Positions 1 through 12,149 of a stretch of 64,000 nucleotides of DNA are shown piece by piece. The notes under the pieces were generated by a model, which worked only from the letters and a program-made list of their open reading frames with translations, did no database searches and was not told where the DNA came from. The stretch lies in the NCBI RefSeq assembly GCF_018991925.1, contig NW_024753828.1:5794339-5858338 (forward strand). The letters run 5' to 3'. This stretch comes from Homarus americanus. Taxonomy: Eukaryota > Arthropoda > Malacostraca > Decapoda > Nephropidae. Both the position numbers and the translations under genes were made by a program. Every line of letters begins with the position of its first letter. Positions within the stretch are counted from its first letter, which is position 1.

Positions 1-972
1 ACCTCAACACAGTCACTCGGGCAAAACACTTGATTACAGGTATGAAATATGATTACAAACATTGACACGATACGGTATGTTGGTAGGGCTGCAATTGTTT
101 CATGAATATTGTATTAATATATAAAGATAGCACAAATGGTGTACTGTATGTCCATTCATCTGGCCTTTCTTCAACCTTGGCTTTGCCCTCCTTCCAGCCA
201 GGGGGTTAAAGAAAATTTAGATTGTGACTATACAATGTCATGTGCACCTTTCCTCCATGAAGAAGTAGGATTAGATTTTTTACAGGAATTCAGCTTATGT
301 TCCTGGAACATGAATCAGCAGGCTCACATATAATTTCAGTGAGATTAGTAAATAAAAAATGGAAACAAATATTTCAAAGTACAGTACAGGTACTCATAAA
401 TTACTGCTAAATATGTTTTGTAAGGGGTAAATAAATGGTAATAAAATTTTGCAACAAATAGGTGATAAAAGTTATAGTTAAAGGAACTAAGTACTGTACT
501 ATAATAGATAATATAGAGGGCTGGTTATGTAAGCATTACAGTATGGTCATATTTTTCAGGTTAGTTTGTAGAGCTTGATTTGTTTCTATATTCTGTTACT
601 AATAGCTAGGACAGACACACTCTTGCATTTTAGGAATGTTGGCGTTCTAGTTGAATCTGTTTTTGTGACCTTAATATGTGATTCTCATGTGATTGTGCAG
701 CGCTTACTAGTACAGGGTACTGTATATGAAACTCAGACCAAAGCCTTGTTAGTTTATTTCCCTCTTGAGGCCTCCTTTGTACAGAGACTGCATTAACAAG
801 TGTAGTTGTGCCTTTAGCTTTAGCTCATAGTCGCCAATCCTCTAACAAAGGTTTTCTCAACCCTTTGTTAGGACCTCCACATTGTGCACATTCTTGAACT
901 TTGATAGTTCCTTCAATAATATTCCTCACTTTGCACTCCTTTTATAGTTTTACTGAAGGAAAATCCCCACAG
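1..972. other. UBE2J2 upstream intron, no exon seen
   Basis: AT-rich sequence. I looked for the E2 N-terminal helix (RLKQDYxxIKKDPVPY-like) in all forward frames and found nothing. The short ORFs here resemble no known protein. Confidence 0.6.
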
Positions 973-1207
973 GCATTATGTAGTCGAGGGTCCAGAACAG
1001 AGTCCTTATGAAGGTGGGTATTACCATGGCAAGTTGGTGTTCCCCATGGAGTACCCCTTCCGTCCTCCAAGCATCTATATGATCACCCCATCAGGACGCT
1101 TCAAGACCAACACACGCCTCTGCCTCTCCATCTCAGATTTTCACCCAGACACATGGAATCCTGCCTGGTCTGTTGCGACGATACTCACAGGGCTTTTATC
1201 ATTCATG
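973..1207 (+). CDS. UBE2J2: UBE2J2 exon with the catalytic cysteine
   Basis: The acceptor is cccacag at 966-972 and the donor is GTGAGT at 1208. The first base completes a split codon, most likely the Trp of WHYVV. The exon encodes 78 further residues covering most of the UBC fold and ends in phase 0 after LLSFM. Confidence 0.93.
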
Positions 1208-4200
1208 GTGAGTCTTAGTGCTGTAGTGACTTCCTGGAACTATTAATGTTTGTGTTTAAAGTTTGGTGTTGTATCTCAAGGAGTTTCATTGCCTATGGTG
1301 AAAGCTATCATGTGTTTCTCCTGTTTACCATTATGATAATATGATTTTTTTATGAATTCTTGATGAAAACTTCACTAGTTCAGAGTCTTATAAAAATGTA
1401 TAACAGGCTATTATAGAGTATTACAGAATTCACACTTGTGATTAATGTTTGGATTGTAGTTTACATATTTGAAAGTAAAGAAGTAAATAATTTTTAAAAA
1501 TATCTTGTTACTTCCACATTGCTGTAGAAAGGAAAATTCTTATAGTATTACTGTACAGTATGTCATAACCATGGAATACAGATGCACATTTAAATAGAAG
1601 AATGTTTACTGATTATCATATACGGTATAGTAGTTTATTTCTTTAAACAGGTAGAAAAATCTCCAACAGTTGGTAGCATTGAAACAAGTGATTATGAGAA
1701 AAGACAGTTAGCTCAGCAGAGTCTGAGTTTCAACCTTAAGGACAAGGTCTTCGCTGAATTATTTCCTGACACTATGGAGGTACGTCACATTTTCTTGTTC
1801 GGTACAGTGATACAAATTGCAGTCATGTTATTGTATCTTGGCTTTGACACGAGAAATCCACAGGCTTCATTTTCAATCAACTTCAAGTATCCCCCATTTA
1901 GCGATGGTGATGTGTTCCTGCTAAACAAAGAATAACCAGGAATAATATCCATGGAGATGGCATGTTGCCATTGTTACATGTAATGAAACTATAAAAGTTG
2001 TAGGAAAATCATTACAATATTGTAATGTGGCTTAGAAATAAAGAAAATATATTAAAAAAATTAGAGCATTGGTGTGTATGAGTGGCAAGTGATCGTATGC
2101 GTGGGCTCTTGGAGGCATTGGATTGTAACTGTTGCCGACTTACCACCCAGTAGAACTCAAGAGTGGGTGAGGCTGTCAACTATGTTATGGTTATTTTTCA
2201 ACTTGTAATTTTGGGTAGATTACTTAAACTTTTATTTATTTATTTGTTTTTTATTGTTACATGCACACACAATCATTCACACAGAATGTGCAATAAAAGA
2301 AATAATTATCATAAAGTAAAAAGCATAAAGAAATAAACATTTCTTATGTGCATGGGAGTTGGTACACAGATCTGGGGAAAGGAAAGAGGAGGAGGGTGAG
2401 GCGTGAGGTTCTCAGCTGTTCTCTGTCTCCTGTGTAGTGAAATGATTGCCAAATGGGAATGCAGTATTTTTTCTTTTATTTATTATTATTGCTTTTATTT
2501 ATTCATTCCTCACATTTACTGGTACAGTATACACATGAGAGAGTTCAAGAGACGTGTGTGACTGCCGTGACGTCGCATAGGGGGGAGAGAGAGTAAGGCT
2601 GGCTGCAGTTACAGCTCACTGCCTCAATACAAACATTCACTTCCCACTCATACACACCCTTGCTCTTCATTTTTCTTATTTTATCATTTTTTATTACATT
2701 TAATTTTCTTTATTTCTAAGCCACATTAGAGTATTGTAATGATTTGCACTTGAAGCACAGAGCCCTCAGTTTTTCCAACTTGCCTCTTGAGTTTTTCCAA
2801 TGAGTCACACACCACTTAACTGAATTTTGACCATTCGTTAAACAAGAAAAGGCGTTATAAATTTTATATCGCTAAGTGAATGAACGTTAAATGAGGGATA
2901 CCTGTACATACTGGCAAATTAACTGACTCGGCTGATGTCTGGGCCATCTGATAATAGAAAAATGAGTAGCTCAAATTTGATTTATTTTCAACATTATTTA
3001 TTTCATCCCTCAGAGTTGATGTAGTTTTACCTGTTTATTTAATGATTTACTCTATGTAAGCCATTGCCTCTTCAAATACTCTGGTCTGTCTTCCTTTATA
3101 TTTAGTGAAAACTATGTATTCCTCAAACACTTGTTATGCCTCTGGTAGTGTTGTGTTTTTCAGCATAGTGTAAGATATTCTAAAGCAGTGCCTAAATATA
3201 TTTCTAATTAATTTCTGTATTGAAATTTAATTGAAAACACATTAGATATGTTCCTTCTGCGGTCACCATAAAGAAATGCAAATGTATAGGAAGAGAGAGA
3301 GAGATTCCTATGGTAGTTGAGATCATTCACATATGTACAGTCAGCCACAAGAATAAGTACAGTATACACCTACTGTTCGTATTTGAGACAAAATATCTGG
3401 TAACACTGTCTTGAACAGAACAGACAAAATTACAAAATGACCTGTAATTTGTTTTATTCCTACATATATGTTATAAATACATTTATTGTGAATGTTTTAC
3501 TAGTGTCTTGTGTTTATATTACAAGTAATATATTGTATCCGATGGTAGTAAACTTGTTGCCGAATGGGATTGGAGTTATCGTACAGCTCCCTCCTCCTCC
3601 CTCACTTTTTCTCTTACCTTACTTTTTTTTACTGATGTTTGGATTAGTAAAGGAAGGAAGAGGAGTAAATAGAAGAATAAAGAAGAGGAAACAGAAAATA
3701 GTTAGAGATAACAGGTGGGGGAGCTGAGTTTTATCATGCGTCTGAATGCGCAGTTTCAACGTTACCAGACCATTTTTGGACCTTACAGCTACAGTGTGTA
3801 TATGTATTCCTGTGGTCAACTGTACATGAAACGAAAAACAGGATGAGAACATTTTTATTTCTCAGTCTCTTCATATTCATTCTGTCCATACACTATTTAC
3901 ATAGCAATTGTATTTTTCCTTCTCATGCACAAGCCTTTTCCTGCTATAGGTCAGGATGGCCATCGGCAGTTATTAGGCTATCCTATCCCAGTGGCTGTGT
4001 AGTGGGGCAGGTTCACATTGTTTTCTTAAATCTAAATTTTATAATCTGATCCATGTCTGAGCTCTCACTGGTCCCCAACAAACTCACAAAATACACTAAG
4101 TGGATATCGTGTTTCAAATTTTTTAGGTGTCAGATTACTAACAGTTAAGAAAAAGTTGAACATTCTCCCTGATTAATGGGTTTTAGAACTTCCTCATGCA

Positions 4201-5237
4201 CTATATTTCATACTATTGAAGGTATTCATGATATTCTCTGATGTTCACAAAACATAAATGTAATTCAATCTCAATTCAAAGAAATCACATCAGAGTACAG
4301 AAGCAAAACATTCCAAGCTGATTCAATGGGGGTTCATACTTGCTCACATTCCAGGCTGATTCAGTGGGGGTTTATACTTGCTCACGTTACATAGTAATTA
4401 CAGACAATTAAGGCATTCAACATATACTCACATAATCTTGAAGGCTCCAATTATCTGTTGGTATAAATAAATACTACGCATACATGGTTATACAGGGTTT
4501 TGAATATTCTCTTTGGACCCTTTAATATAAACACAGCTGTCATGAAAGAATGTCACTTCTCTCTGATACTGTTTAGAGAGAAAGGTTTTAATGGATACCT
4601 CAAGTAAACAGAATGTTTTATGGATAATGAAACATAATATAAGTGTGGGTGCTAATATAATATCGGTACAACTGTGACCATTACAGCAGGTGTTTTCTGT
4701 CATCAGTTGTCTTTTTTTTAGTTACTGCAACTTTAATATTTATACTGTACTGTAACTGCCAATATCAAATTGTTTTCCAGAGTTTGACTGACAATAAGAT
4801 TTATTTTTCCACAGCTCCTTCAACCATTCTTCTTTTAAACTTCCATATTGATTTATTTCTAATCAAGTGTAGTGTAAGGTACCAAGTCCTTAATACTATC
4901 ACCTTGTGGGAATTCCTGTATCAAAATCTTTAACTTGTAAGGTTATATCTGAATGGAACATCTGGAATCTGAAAATCTATTTCTTCCTTACATATGTTTA
5001 CTACAGGTGATCCAGAATAAATTGACTCAGCGCGAACAGGAGCTGGCAGAGAGAGCGAAGGCTGCAGAGTCAGGGAATCAAAGCGACAGAGGTCAGACAA
5101 GCAATGATAGTGCAAACCAAAACCTCGATGCTAGTCAGATGTCCGCTCTGACGAACCTTCTTGTTGTTGTTGGCTTTGCCTTATTTGCGTGGACGGTGAC
5201 ATATGTTGTGTCGACTCTAAGCGAAGAAGAAGGATAA
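973..5237 (+). CDS. UBE2J2: Ubiquitin-conjugating enzyme E2 J2, 3' part (exons 973-1207, 1651-1779, 5007-5237)
   Basis: Tail-anchored E2 of the ER membrane that passes ubiquitin to substrates in ER-associated degradation. Three exons join in frame. The first carries the UBC core: HYVVEGPE, the EGGYYHGKL strand, [13 protein letters not shown], then NTRLCLS with the catalytic Cys and [11 protein letters not shown]. Like other J-type E2s it lacks the canonical HPN motif and has TPSGRF instead. The second exon ([15 protein letters not shown], then [13 protein letters not shown]) is the conserved post-core helix region. The third encodes a charged Gln/Glu-rich linker and a C-terminal hydrophobic anchor ([14 protein letters not shown]) before the stop. 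Each segment matches vertebrate UBE2J2 as I remember it, although the linker is shorter. The first exon starts inside a split Trp codon, so the N-terminal ~45 residues lie upstream of the window; none is found in 1-972. UBE2J1 is the alternative, but the short tail and SIYMITP segment favour J2. Confidence 0.95.
1651..1779 (+). CDS. UBE2J2: UBE2J2 exon, post-core helices
   Basis: The acceptor is tttaaacag and the donor is GTACGT at 1780. The 129 nt encode 43 residues in phase 0 on both sides. [13 protein letters not shown] and FNLKDKVF align with vertebrate UBE2J2. Confidence 0.92.
2005..2745. repeat. Element with ~40-bp inverted repeats in UBE2J2 intron
   Basis: The stretch 2005-2047 (AATCATTACAATATTG, then GTGGCTTAGAAATAAAG) recurs as its reverse complement at 2703-2745 with only a few changes. 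The interior shares a block (2143-2185, around CCCAGTAGAACTCAAGAGTG) with 61028-61066 in opposite orientation, so this is a dispersed repeat family. It lies wholly inside the 1780-5006 intron. Confidence 0.6.
2820..2908. repeat. Tigger-like terminal repeat end
   Basis: The sequence ends in GAGGGATACCTG followed by TA. This matches the CAGGTATCCC termini of the elements at 8654 and 31617 in reverse complement. No matching left terminus was found, so the copy is probably truncated. Confidence 0.45.
4310..4385. repeat. 38-bp tandem duplication
   Basis: Two adjacent diverged copies of a 38-bp unit (ATTCCAAGCTGATTCAATGG and onward) at 4310-4347 and 4348-4385, inside a UBE2J2 intron. Confidence 0.8.
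5007..5237 (+). CDS. UBE2J2: UBE2J2 terminal exon with ER tail anchor
   Basis: The acceptor is ctacag at 5001-5006, after a 3.2-kb intron. It encodes 76 residues: a predicted charged helix ([19 protein letters not shown]), a polar linker, and a hydrophobic segment followed by SEEEG and a TAA stop. Hydrophobic anchor plus a few terminal residues is the expected tail-anchor arrangement. Confidence 0.93.
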   Translation: MIQNKLTQREQELAERAKAAESGNQSDRGQTSNDSANQNLDASQMSALTNLLVVVGFALFAWTVTYVVSTLSEEEG

Positions 5238-8200
5238 TGTGAATTATATTTCTGCAGTGGCTAATATGATGTTTTAGAATTCAATTATATTTTGGAAAAT
5301 ACTAAAGAAATTATCAAGACTACACATAGGGAAGACTGATATTCAGTATCCCAACTATATTAGATTAAATTAAATGCTTTGAAAAGTCATATATTTCTGT
5401 TTATACAAATCCTCACCATCACTCACAAGTTATTTTAAGCTTGTAGTCAGGGTTTAATTTAATTTACTTTCTGGTTATCTGTTTTGGTATAATTTCCTTA
5501 CCCCTGTCAGGATAAATTTATCTTTGAGTTTATTAATTAAAGGAAATACAGTATGGCCATTATATTTTTTCCATTAACAAAGACATACCGGTATTTAATT
5601 TTTTTTTTTTTACAAGAGTGTTGTACAGTACTTTATAACGAGTAAAACAGAAATTGTATATAAATATCCTAATACTGCATACATATACAGTACAGTACAT
5701 ATTTTTCCTGTCTTTGATATCTAGTACAACATATGATTGACATATATCATCTCCCAGTGAAAATTTAAAAAGTTATATTTAGTTCCTACATCTGGTTACT
5801 TTTCTTGAACTCCTAGGTAAATATTCTGTATCTATGTTTTGTTGACTTTGGGATGATGATAATAACTATAACAACTGTATTACTTTCTATCAAAAAATTT
5901 ATGGAAGTGTTAGTTAAATTTGAGAGTTTTAGAATGGGGAGAAAAATTCATTCCATACATAGAATAGAAATGACTATGTAAACTACAGTCCAATGCAGTG
6001 AGTTACAAGCAGTGGGGGACTACATCTTGTATTCTATTGTATTTTTGTACTACATTCATTGCATGTTATAATGACTCGTGCAACAAAATTTAATTGTGCA
6101 AAACTACACCCGCATACAGATCTGTATTTTTTATGGCGTTAGTGAAATTACAGGTATAAAGTTTTACAGTAGAGTCTGACTAGTTTAATTGCCTGTTGGG
6201 ATGAAACCAAGGATATCTGAATATAAAGACTCACATGAGGTAATATTTTGATCCTTGCTTAATAATTTTGAAAAGAATTTATGTACATCTTTTTTTTGGT
6301 TTTAAGAAAGTAGCATATTGTATATTATCTCTTATGTGGAAAGGTTTGTGTGATTAGTATTAAGATGATGCATTTGTTATGGGTCATGGGAGGTGAATGT
6401 GTCCTCTTTGTGATGACTGTCTTCACTACAGTATAAAAAGAATCTTTTATGTGTGCACAACTCTCTTGTCTTGGATTCATGTGACTATCAGGAACAGACT
6501 GAGGTTGTTTGGTTATCAAAGCATATTGACATGTATATATTACATACACATTACAAACACTTACAGACACTAGTAGCAATTTGACTGTGGTCCGACAATC
6601 ATTCGGCACCTTAATTTATTTCATTTGAATTAATTTGTTGCCATTTAAAATTCACAAAGTTCATGCGAGTTGAGTCTACCCCCCCCCCCCCCCACTATAA
6701 AACACACACATTTGCCAGTTCATCTGTTTATCTCTTGTCATTATACCCAACACTAGGTCCATGACCCTGTAACACCTTCAGGTCTAGTGTCTGGTCATGA
6801 ATAGCAGCCCTTCCCAATTGGATTCAGAAAATACAACTTCCCTCATCCACTATTCTGACTATCTATGCTTATCTTTATTCCAAATTGATCTGATGGCTAG
6901 TCTTTACATGGAATAATTTGATTGTACTAAATACTGAAAGGAAAAAAAATGTAGTGAGTTCCCTGATGTGGCAGCAGGCCTCACTTAGAAGCCAGCATCC
7001 AATAAACTTCTGTGAATTATGACAGCTGTTAAGAATGCCAAATGTTGGCAGAATTTAGTAATTAGCTTAATTTGTGCAGATAGTAGAGTTCTTACCGAGT
7101 TTTAATTTTGTGTTCACATGAGTCAATGGTAAGGCAGAATTAGCAGAAATTTTCATTGATAATGATTGTGGTTGAAGCTTTCCATTATCATGATTGTGGT
7201 TGAAGCTTTGCATTATCCACTATGTGGTATAGCAAATAAATGGCTGTAAGATATAGTTGGAGAGGTAGACTAATTTTTAAGGCTTTGAAAATGGATTATT
7301 ATGATATATTTGATCTGCCTTTATCTTGTATGACTTCTTTCTGGTATACAACAGAGTGGCTGAAGCAAGATGTCTCTCAGTACCCCAGTAGCAGCACCTC
7401 AGCGCACACACACAGCTTCCTATTGATCCCCCGTCTTATATCCTCATTTCCATTTTCTAACCTTCCATCATTATATCCACATCATAACCCTGCACCTGGT
7501 CTGATAAATGTACAGTGTTTTAATTTTGACACTTGTAAAATATATTTGTTTTATCTATTTTCTTTCACTCTTGCACATGCAGCAGCTCTTAGTATTTTCA
7601 GTACAACAAATTTAATATATAAACCATTCCCTTTATAAAATGTTCCTAACTTTATTCTTCCTTCCTTACTATGGTATGTCCCTTATCCGAACATCATTGA
7701 AGAAATTAATCTTGTTTGTACAGTATCCAATAACCATTCTACTGCTTGAAGATGAAGGTTTGACCAACTTAATATACACTGGAGTCTTTTGTACATTTTT
7801 CAATTAAATTTTGTCATATCTTGTGACTCACATATTTTTGTTTCATTACTTTCCTTAGAGTCTGATATGTGATTCTTCAGATCTATTGTATTCTACCTAT
7901 TAAATGTACAGTACTGCTCAAATATCTGCATATCAAATGATTACCTGTATCTTCATTCTAATGGGGTTTGGTTACCATAGGTTAAGTTTAGATTGTCAGG
8001 TAAAACAAGGTTAGATTAGGGTAGTTTACAGAAGATTTAGTTAGTTTGGCCAAGGTTTAGTCAGAGATAGATTACATAAAGTATCATATATTTAATTCTC
8101 ACAGTAGAGAGTTTATATCAACACTATTATTGACTAAGGTGAAGCAATTGGATAACTATTTCAATCTTATTGTTTTAATCACCAAGTAGAAAAGGAATAT

Positions 8201-8650
8201 GATGGATCTAGTTCTTATGGAATGACCCAGAAAGCCTATGATATACTTAAACTAAAAAAAATTTAATCCCTTTCTATTCAGCCATACAACACATTCCAAC
8301 TACCTTTCCTGAAACTACTCCAGCTTTATTTTCTTTTACTACATACATCCCAAACTAGTGTTGCCATTCCTGTGACCATTTAACAGCTCTGTTATTTCTG
8401 TATACCTGTACTGTATTCCATGTTTGTCTCCCATACCAGTACTGCAAACTGTTTAGCTAATGGAAATAGAACTTGACAGATATACACTTGAAGTTAATAC
8501 AGTATTGTGATAAATGACAGCACATAAAATTTCTGACAAGATTGTTGGAATTTTGGATAAATTTAAGGTTTTTATTGATTATTTTCTACTTGTGTTAATA
8601 TTAAGCAGAATCTTGATAATTTTCTAAGTTGTCTATGAAAAAATTAAGTT
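5238..8650. other. Spacer after UBE2J2, no gene seen
   Basis: AT-rich sequence with short uninformative ORFs. The UBE2J2 3'UTR must begin here but I cannot choose a polyadenylation site. It contains a run of 15 C at 6679-6693 and a 28-bp tandem duplication at 7162-7217. Confidence 0.6.
7162..7217. repeat. 28-bp tandem duplication
   Basis: Two copies (7162-7189 and 7190-7217) of a unit starting ATGATTGTGGTTGAAGCTTT. They differ at one position and are therefore recent. Confidence 0.85.
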
Positions 8651-8802
8651 GTACAGGTATCCCCCAATCATTATTTTATGATATTCTGCATTAACAATTA
8701 TTAGATTTTAACATCCTTGATTAATCTACGTCAGGTAAAATCCACGTTAACAATAGTTATCATTAGGTTAATCTTGCTAACATGGAATGTAATACTGGGG
8801 AA

Positions 8803-9088
8803 GTGCATATCACTCTTCACTTGCCAAATCCAAGATGGCCAAAACTGTGAGGACAAACTTTTTCGGAATGAGAGTTGTGAACTCTTGGAACAATCTACCA
8901 GACAGTGTTGTGACGGCACCGAGTGTGAGCTCTTTCAAGACCAGACTTGACCAACACTAGAGCAGGTTCAGGTACATTCAGGAGCCGGTGCATGCCCAGT
9001 ACTTGCCAACAGTGCGTAACTGAGACGTGACCGATCGCCCAAGCGGCTAACGAGCTGAACAGTGGTGAAGAGGATAAAAGTAAAAGTA
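8803..9088 (+). mobile_element. 5'-truncated non-LTR retrotransposon, 3' end (copy 1)
   Basis: One frame reads KTVRTNFFGMRVVNSWNNLP, then DSVVTAPSVSSFKTRLDQH and a stop at 8956-8958. This is the typical C-terminus of CR1/jockey-like reverse transcriptase polyproteins. The 3'UTR contains GCCCAAGCGGCTAACGAG and ends in a (TAAAAG)-type tail. The same 3' end is at 15186-15775 and 53183-53275. Confidence 0.8.
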
Positions 9089-9225
9089 TATGTGCAAAAA
9101 CTGCTTTGCCATCCTCTGCAGTTCACTTACCCACGTGCTGCCTCATGGCCACCATGTGAACTGCAGTCCCACGCTTTGTTTCAATGTGGACGCATCTGCC
9201 CTCACTCATGTAACAAACGTCATCA

Positions 9226-10000
9226 TTAACCCTTATGCCCTTGTTGACGTTCCGGACCGGCGCACCCCGTGTGACGTTCCAGAACGCGCACCTTTTGCCG
9301 CCACTGTTTAAATGCCCAGTATGGGTTATCAGGTTCCAGTGTGACTATTTGCGTGTCACGCCACAAGCTCGGCAACAGGGATGCTTCCTGAACGTAATTA
9401 CTGTACCTACTTTTGTTTGTTTCATTTTCATTGCTTGTCCCTTTTATCATGTTGTATCAAAGTATTATTGCTAAAAGTAGTGTAGTTGTATTGTAGTGTA
9501 GTATTACAGGAAAATAATGCTATGATTATGTTATAAATGTATCTATTTGTGGAATTATTATTATTTTATGCATTATTTGCTCTACCAAACACAAAAACAG
9601 CCAGACAACCTGGCGACCGACTGCCTGTGTGTTGCCGAGCATTTTTTATGAAAAATAATGCAAATAAAATATTTGAAATTAATTATTTATAGCAAATAAG
9701 TATTATGATCAGTAAATACAGTGTATGCATTATTGGCCATTTGGGACACAAAGGCAAGCTAAATATAGCTGCTAAGTGCGGATGTGACCACGAGTGCTTG
9801 CCGTCAACAGGCTGTCCCCTTATCTCCCCCCTGCCAGGGAAGTTTCTAGAGGGTCAATATATAGTTTTTCTTACTTCTTTTTTATTGTTTTATCATTTAA
9901 AAAGGTTAAATATTATTTTTGGAAAAGTTGATTTTTCTTGATTTACCCCTGTGGGGGTGGGTACGCCCAGCGGCACCCTAACCCGGGGCCTAAGGGTTAA
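9226..10000. mobile_element. piggyBac-like non-autonomous element, copy A
   Basis: Flanked by TTAA at 9226-9229 and 9997-10000. The TIRs are CCCTTATGCCC and (reverse complement) CCCTTAGGCCC. A TTAA target with CCC-starting TIRs is the piggyBac signature. No transposase ORF is visible. The right ~270 bp recur inverted at 39535-39810. Confidence 0.75.
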
Positions 10001-10131
10001 TAATAATTAATAACCTTGTGATCGTTGTGAAACTATGCCATCATTCTTGAGAGCAAAACATTATCATTCAGATTTTGTTCTGTTTTAGCAACTGAAGTGT
10101 TTAGTGTACAGTAACTATTGTATCTTTGAAA

Positions 10132-10233
10132 ATGGCTAGCAAGCGTCCTGCTGACTCTCCCGCCTCTGGGAAAGGCAAGGCTTCGAGGAAGATCTCGTCT
10201 CTGGAGACGAAATTAAACATCGCTAAACGGTAG
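10132..10233 (+). pseudogene. Tigger transposase N-terminus, truncated
   Basis: An ATG opens 33 codons (MASKRPADSPASGKGKASRK, then ISSLETKLNIAKR) before a TAG. This matches the basic leader and first helix of the CENP-B/psq-type DNA-binding domain of Tigger transposases. Compare the fuller minus-strand copy near 63550-63813. Everything after the first helix is missing. Confidence 0.6.
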
Positions 10234-10399
10234 GCTTGTTATTATTAATGTGGCGAGTGTTGTTTAATTATTAATATATTTTTTATTAATTAGTGTAGGA
10301 TCGTTTTTTCTGTGTTAAATGTCTGTGTTGGACATGCCAGGAACATATCCCATTGAAACACAGGAATGCAATCCTATCATAAATAGGGGGATACCTGTA

Positions 10400-12010
10400 T
10401 GTCTGAACAGTTGTATTTTGTAAGGTCATGAAAATTACCTTAGGTGATATGAGATTCCTTTTTGGCATAACATAGTTAGCTCTTGCAAAGTAAAAGATTT
10501 GTTTTAATGTAAATGAAAAGTGAATCTTTTTATAACTGTATCACTGAGTTATAATGTACCACAAATTTAATTTTTTATTTTTAAACAGAACCAACTTACA
10601 GTACAGTACCTGTAAGCCAAGTCTATACAGTATTCATGTTGTAGGTTTAGATGTGTCATAAAATACTGTACAGTATATGTATTATTCTCTGAGCTCAAAG
10701 ACCAAGTGAATGGTATATACGTATAAATAGATTAAAAAAACTATAGGTCATCTTATCTGGAACCACCAGTTGGGTCCTTTAATACTGTACTCATGATTAT
10801 ATGAGGTAAGATGGAAGTAACTTGTGATGTGTTATATCTCAACTCTGTCAATACTGTACATTGGAATCTTGATTTCTGTGAGGTGAAAGAGTAAGGCAAC
10901 AAATTATAATAGTATAGTGTAAAAGTCAAACTATTGAGGGTGTTGAAATGTGGTGAATTAGAGGTTAACAAATTAGTGTAACAGAAGAGACAGCAAGTTT
11001 AAGGCCAAAAACTGTACCGTATAATATCATACCTTGACTCCACCTTAATTTGTATACTGGTGTCCACTGGTGTACCGGTGTACAGTATACTATAGTAGTT
11101 TCTTCTTAGGCTTCTGTTAAAAAAGTGATGCATATTGAGGAACATTTATTTTTATAAAATTTATTTTTTAAATAACTTCCTTCCTTTGGATGTACTGTAC
11201 TACACAACACTCATACCACAGGCAAGTACTGCACCCTCCGTGTAAATTGATCTGTACAAAGAACTGTAGTTTATAGAAGCAAATATATTTAGATTTTCAT
11301 AGTACAGTACAGTGTATTATACATTACCTTATACATAAATCTGGATTTTTTAATGCTTTTGGCTGAATCTGGCTGAATCTAATGAGGCTCTACTGTAATT
11401 GTCTTGATAAACTGTTGAATAATGTTAGAAGACTGGAATATACTGAGAAATATTGTATGAATTTTTTAAATATATAAGTAGACCGTTGTGTGAATTTTCT
11501 TTCAATCCATAACAATGCTGTTGTATTAAAAATATTTCTGGAATACAGTACTGTATTGATATTTTCATCATCCTTGACTTGGTCTGGGTAACACAGCAAA
11601 ACCTTTCTAAACTATTGTAATTGCTGACCCTCTTCAAGTACAGGTACAGTATTAAGTGAGTGGGAGACCATTCTTAACCTGGAGCAACATAAGTCAGTCT
11701 CCTTTCCCATAAAAGGAGAAGTTAAGGACTATCTTCAAAAATGTGTCCAAATTTGTAATAGGCTTGTTTCCTCCCGATTATCTGAGGTTTAACAGAAATA
11801 CTGCACTGGAACTGACAAAATAAAATTTCATCTTGTACCTGCAGTACAGTATATTTGAATTTTTTTCTAACTCTTGTTTAACATATTAACCTGAAACAAG
11901 CTAATCAATATACAGCTCTGTAAACTCTCAGTAAAATATTATTTTTTTATTTAAACTTATAGTGTACAGTATGTGAGTTAAATGAGGTTGGAGAAGACTG
12001 GAGGGATTGA
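10400..12010. other. Anonymous AT-rich spacer
   Basis: No coding or RNA gene recognised. It is rich in TACTGTA/TACAGTA motifs. Confidence 0.5.
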
Positions 12011-12149
12011 GTCTACTTATGGAGCAACATCCCAGAGAGCCCTATTTCAAACTTGCTACGGTATATGAATCAGACTAACGTTTTATGCCGGGGCACTCCG
12101 GCTTAACACAATTACTCAAGGTACTGGATGTTTGGACCCAAATTCTGGA

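Larger units (their letters stand above)
8654..10397 (+). mobile_element. Tigger/pogo-like DNA transposon carrying nested insertions
   Basis: The ends are inverted: left CAGGTATCCCCCAATCATTA, right (reverse complement) CAGGTATCCCCCTATTTATG. Both are flanked by TA (8652-8653 and 10398-10399), the Tc1/mariner-superfamily target. Inside are a truncated transposase start (10132-10233), a LINE 3' end (~8803-9088) and a piggyBac-like element (9226-10000). The family is assigned from the TIR form, the TA duplication and the transposase N-terminus. Confidence 0.75.

Noticed and set aside
9020..9060. tRNA-like string GCCCAAGCGGCTAACGAG
   Set aside because: It recurs at two other places as part of the LINE 3'UTR and cannot fold as a full tRNA.
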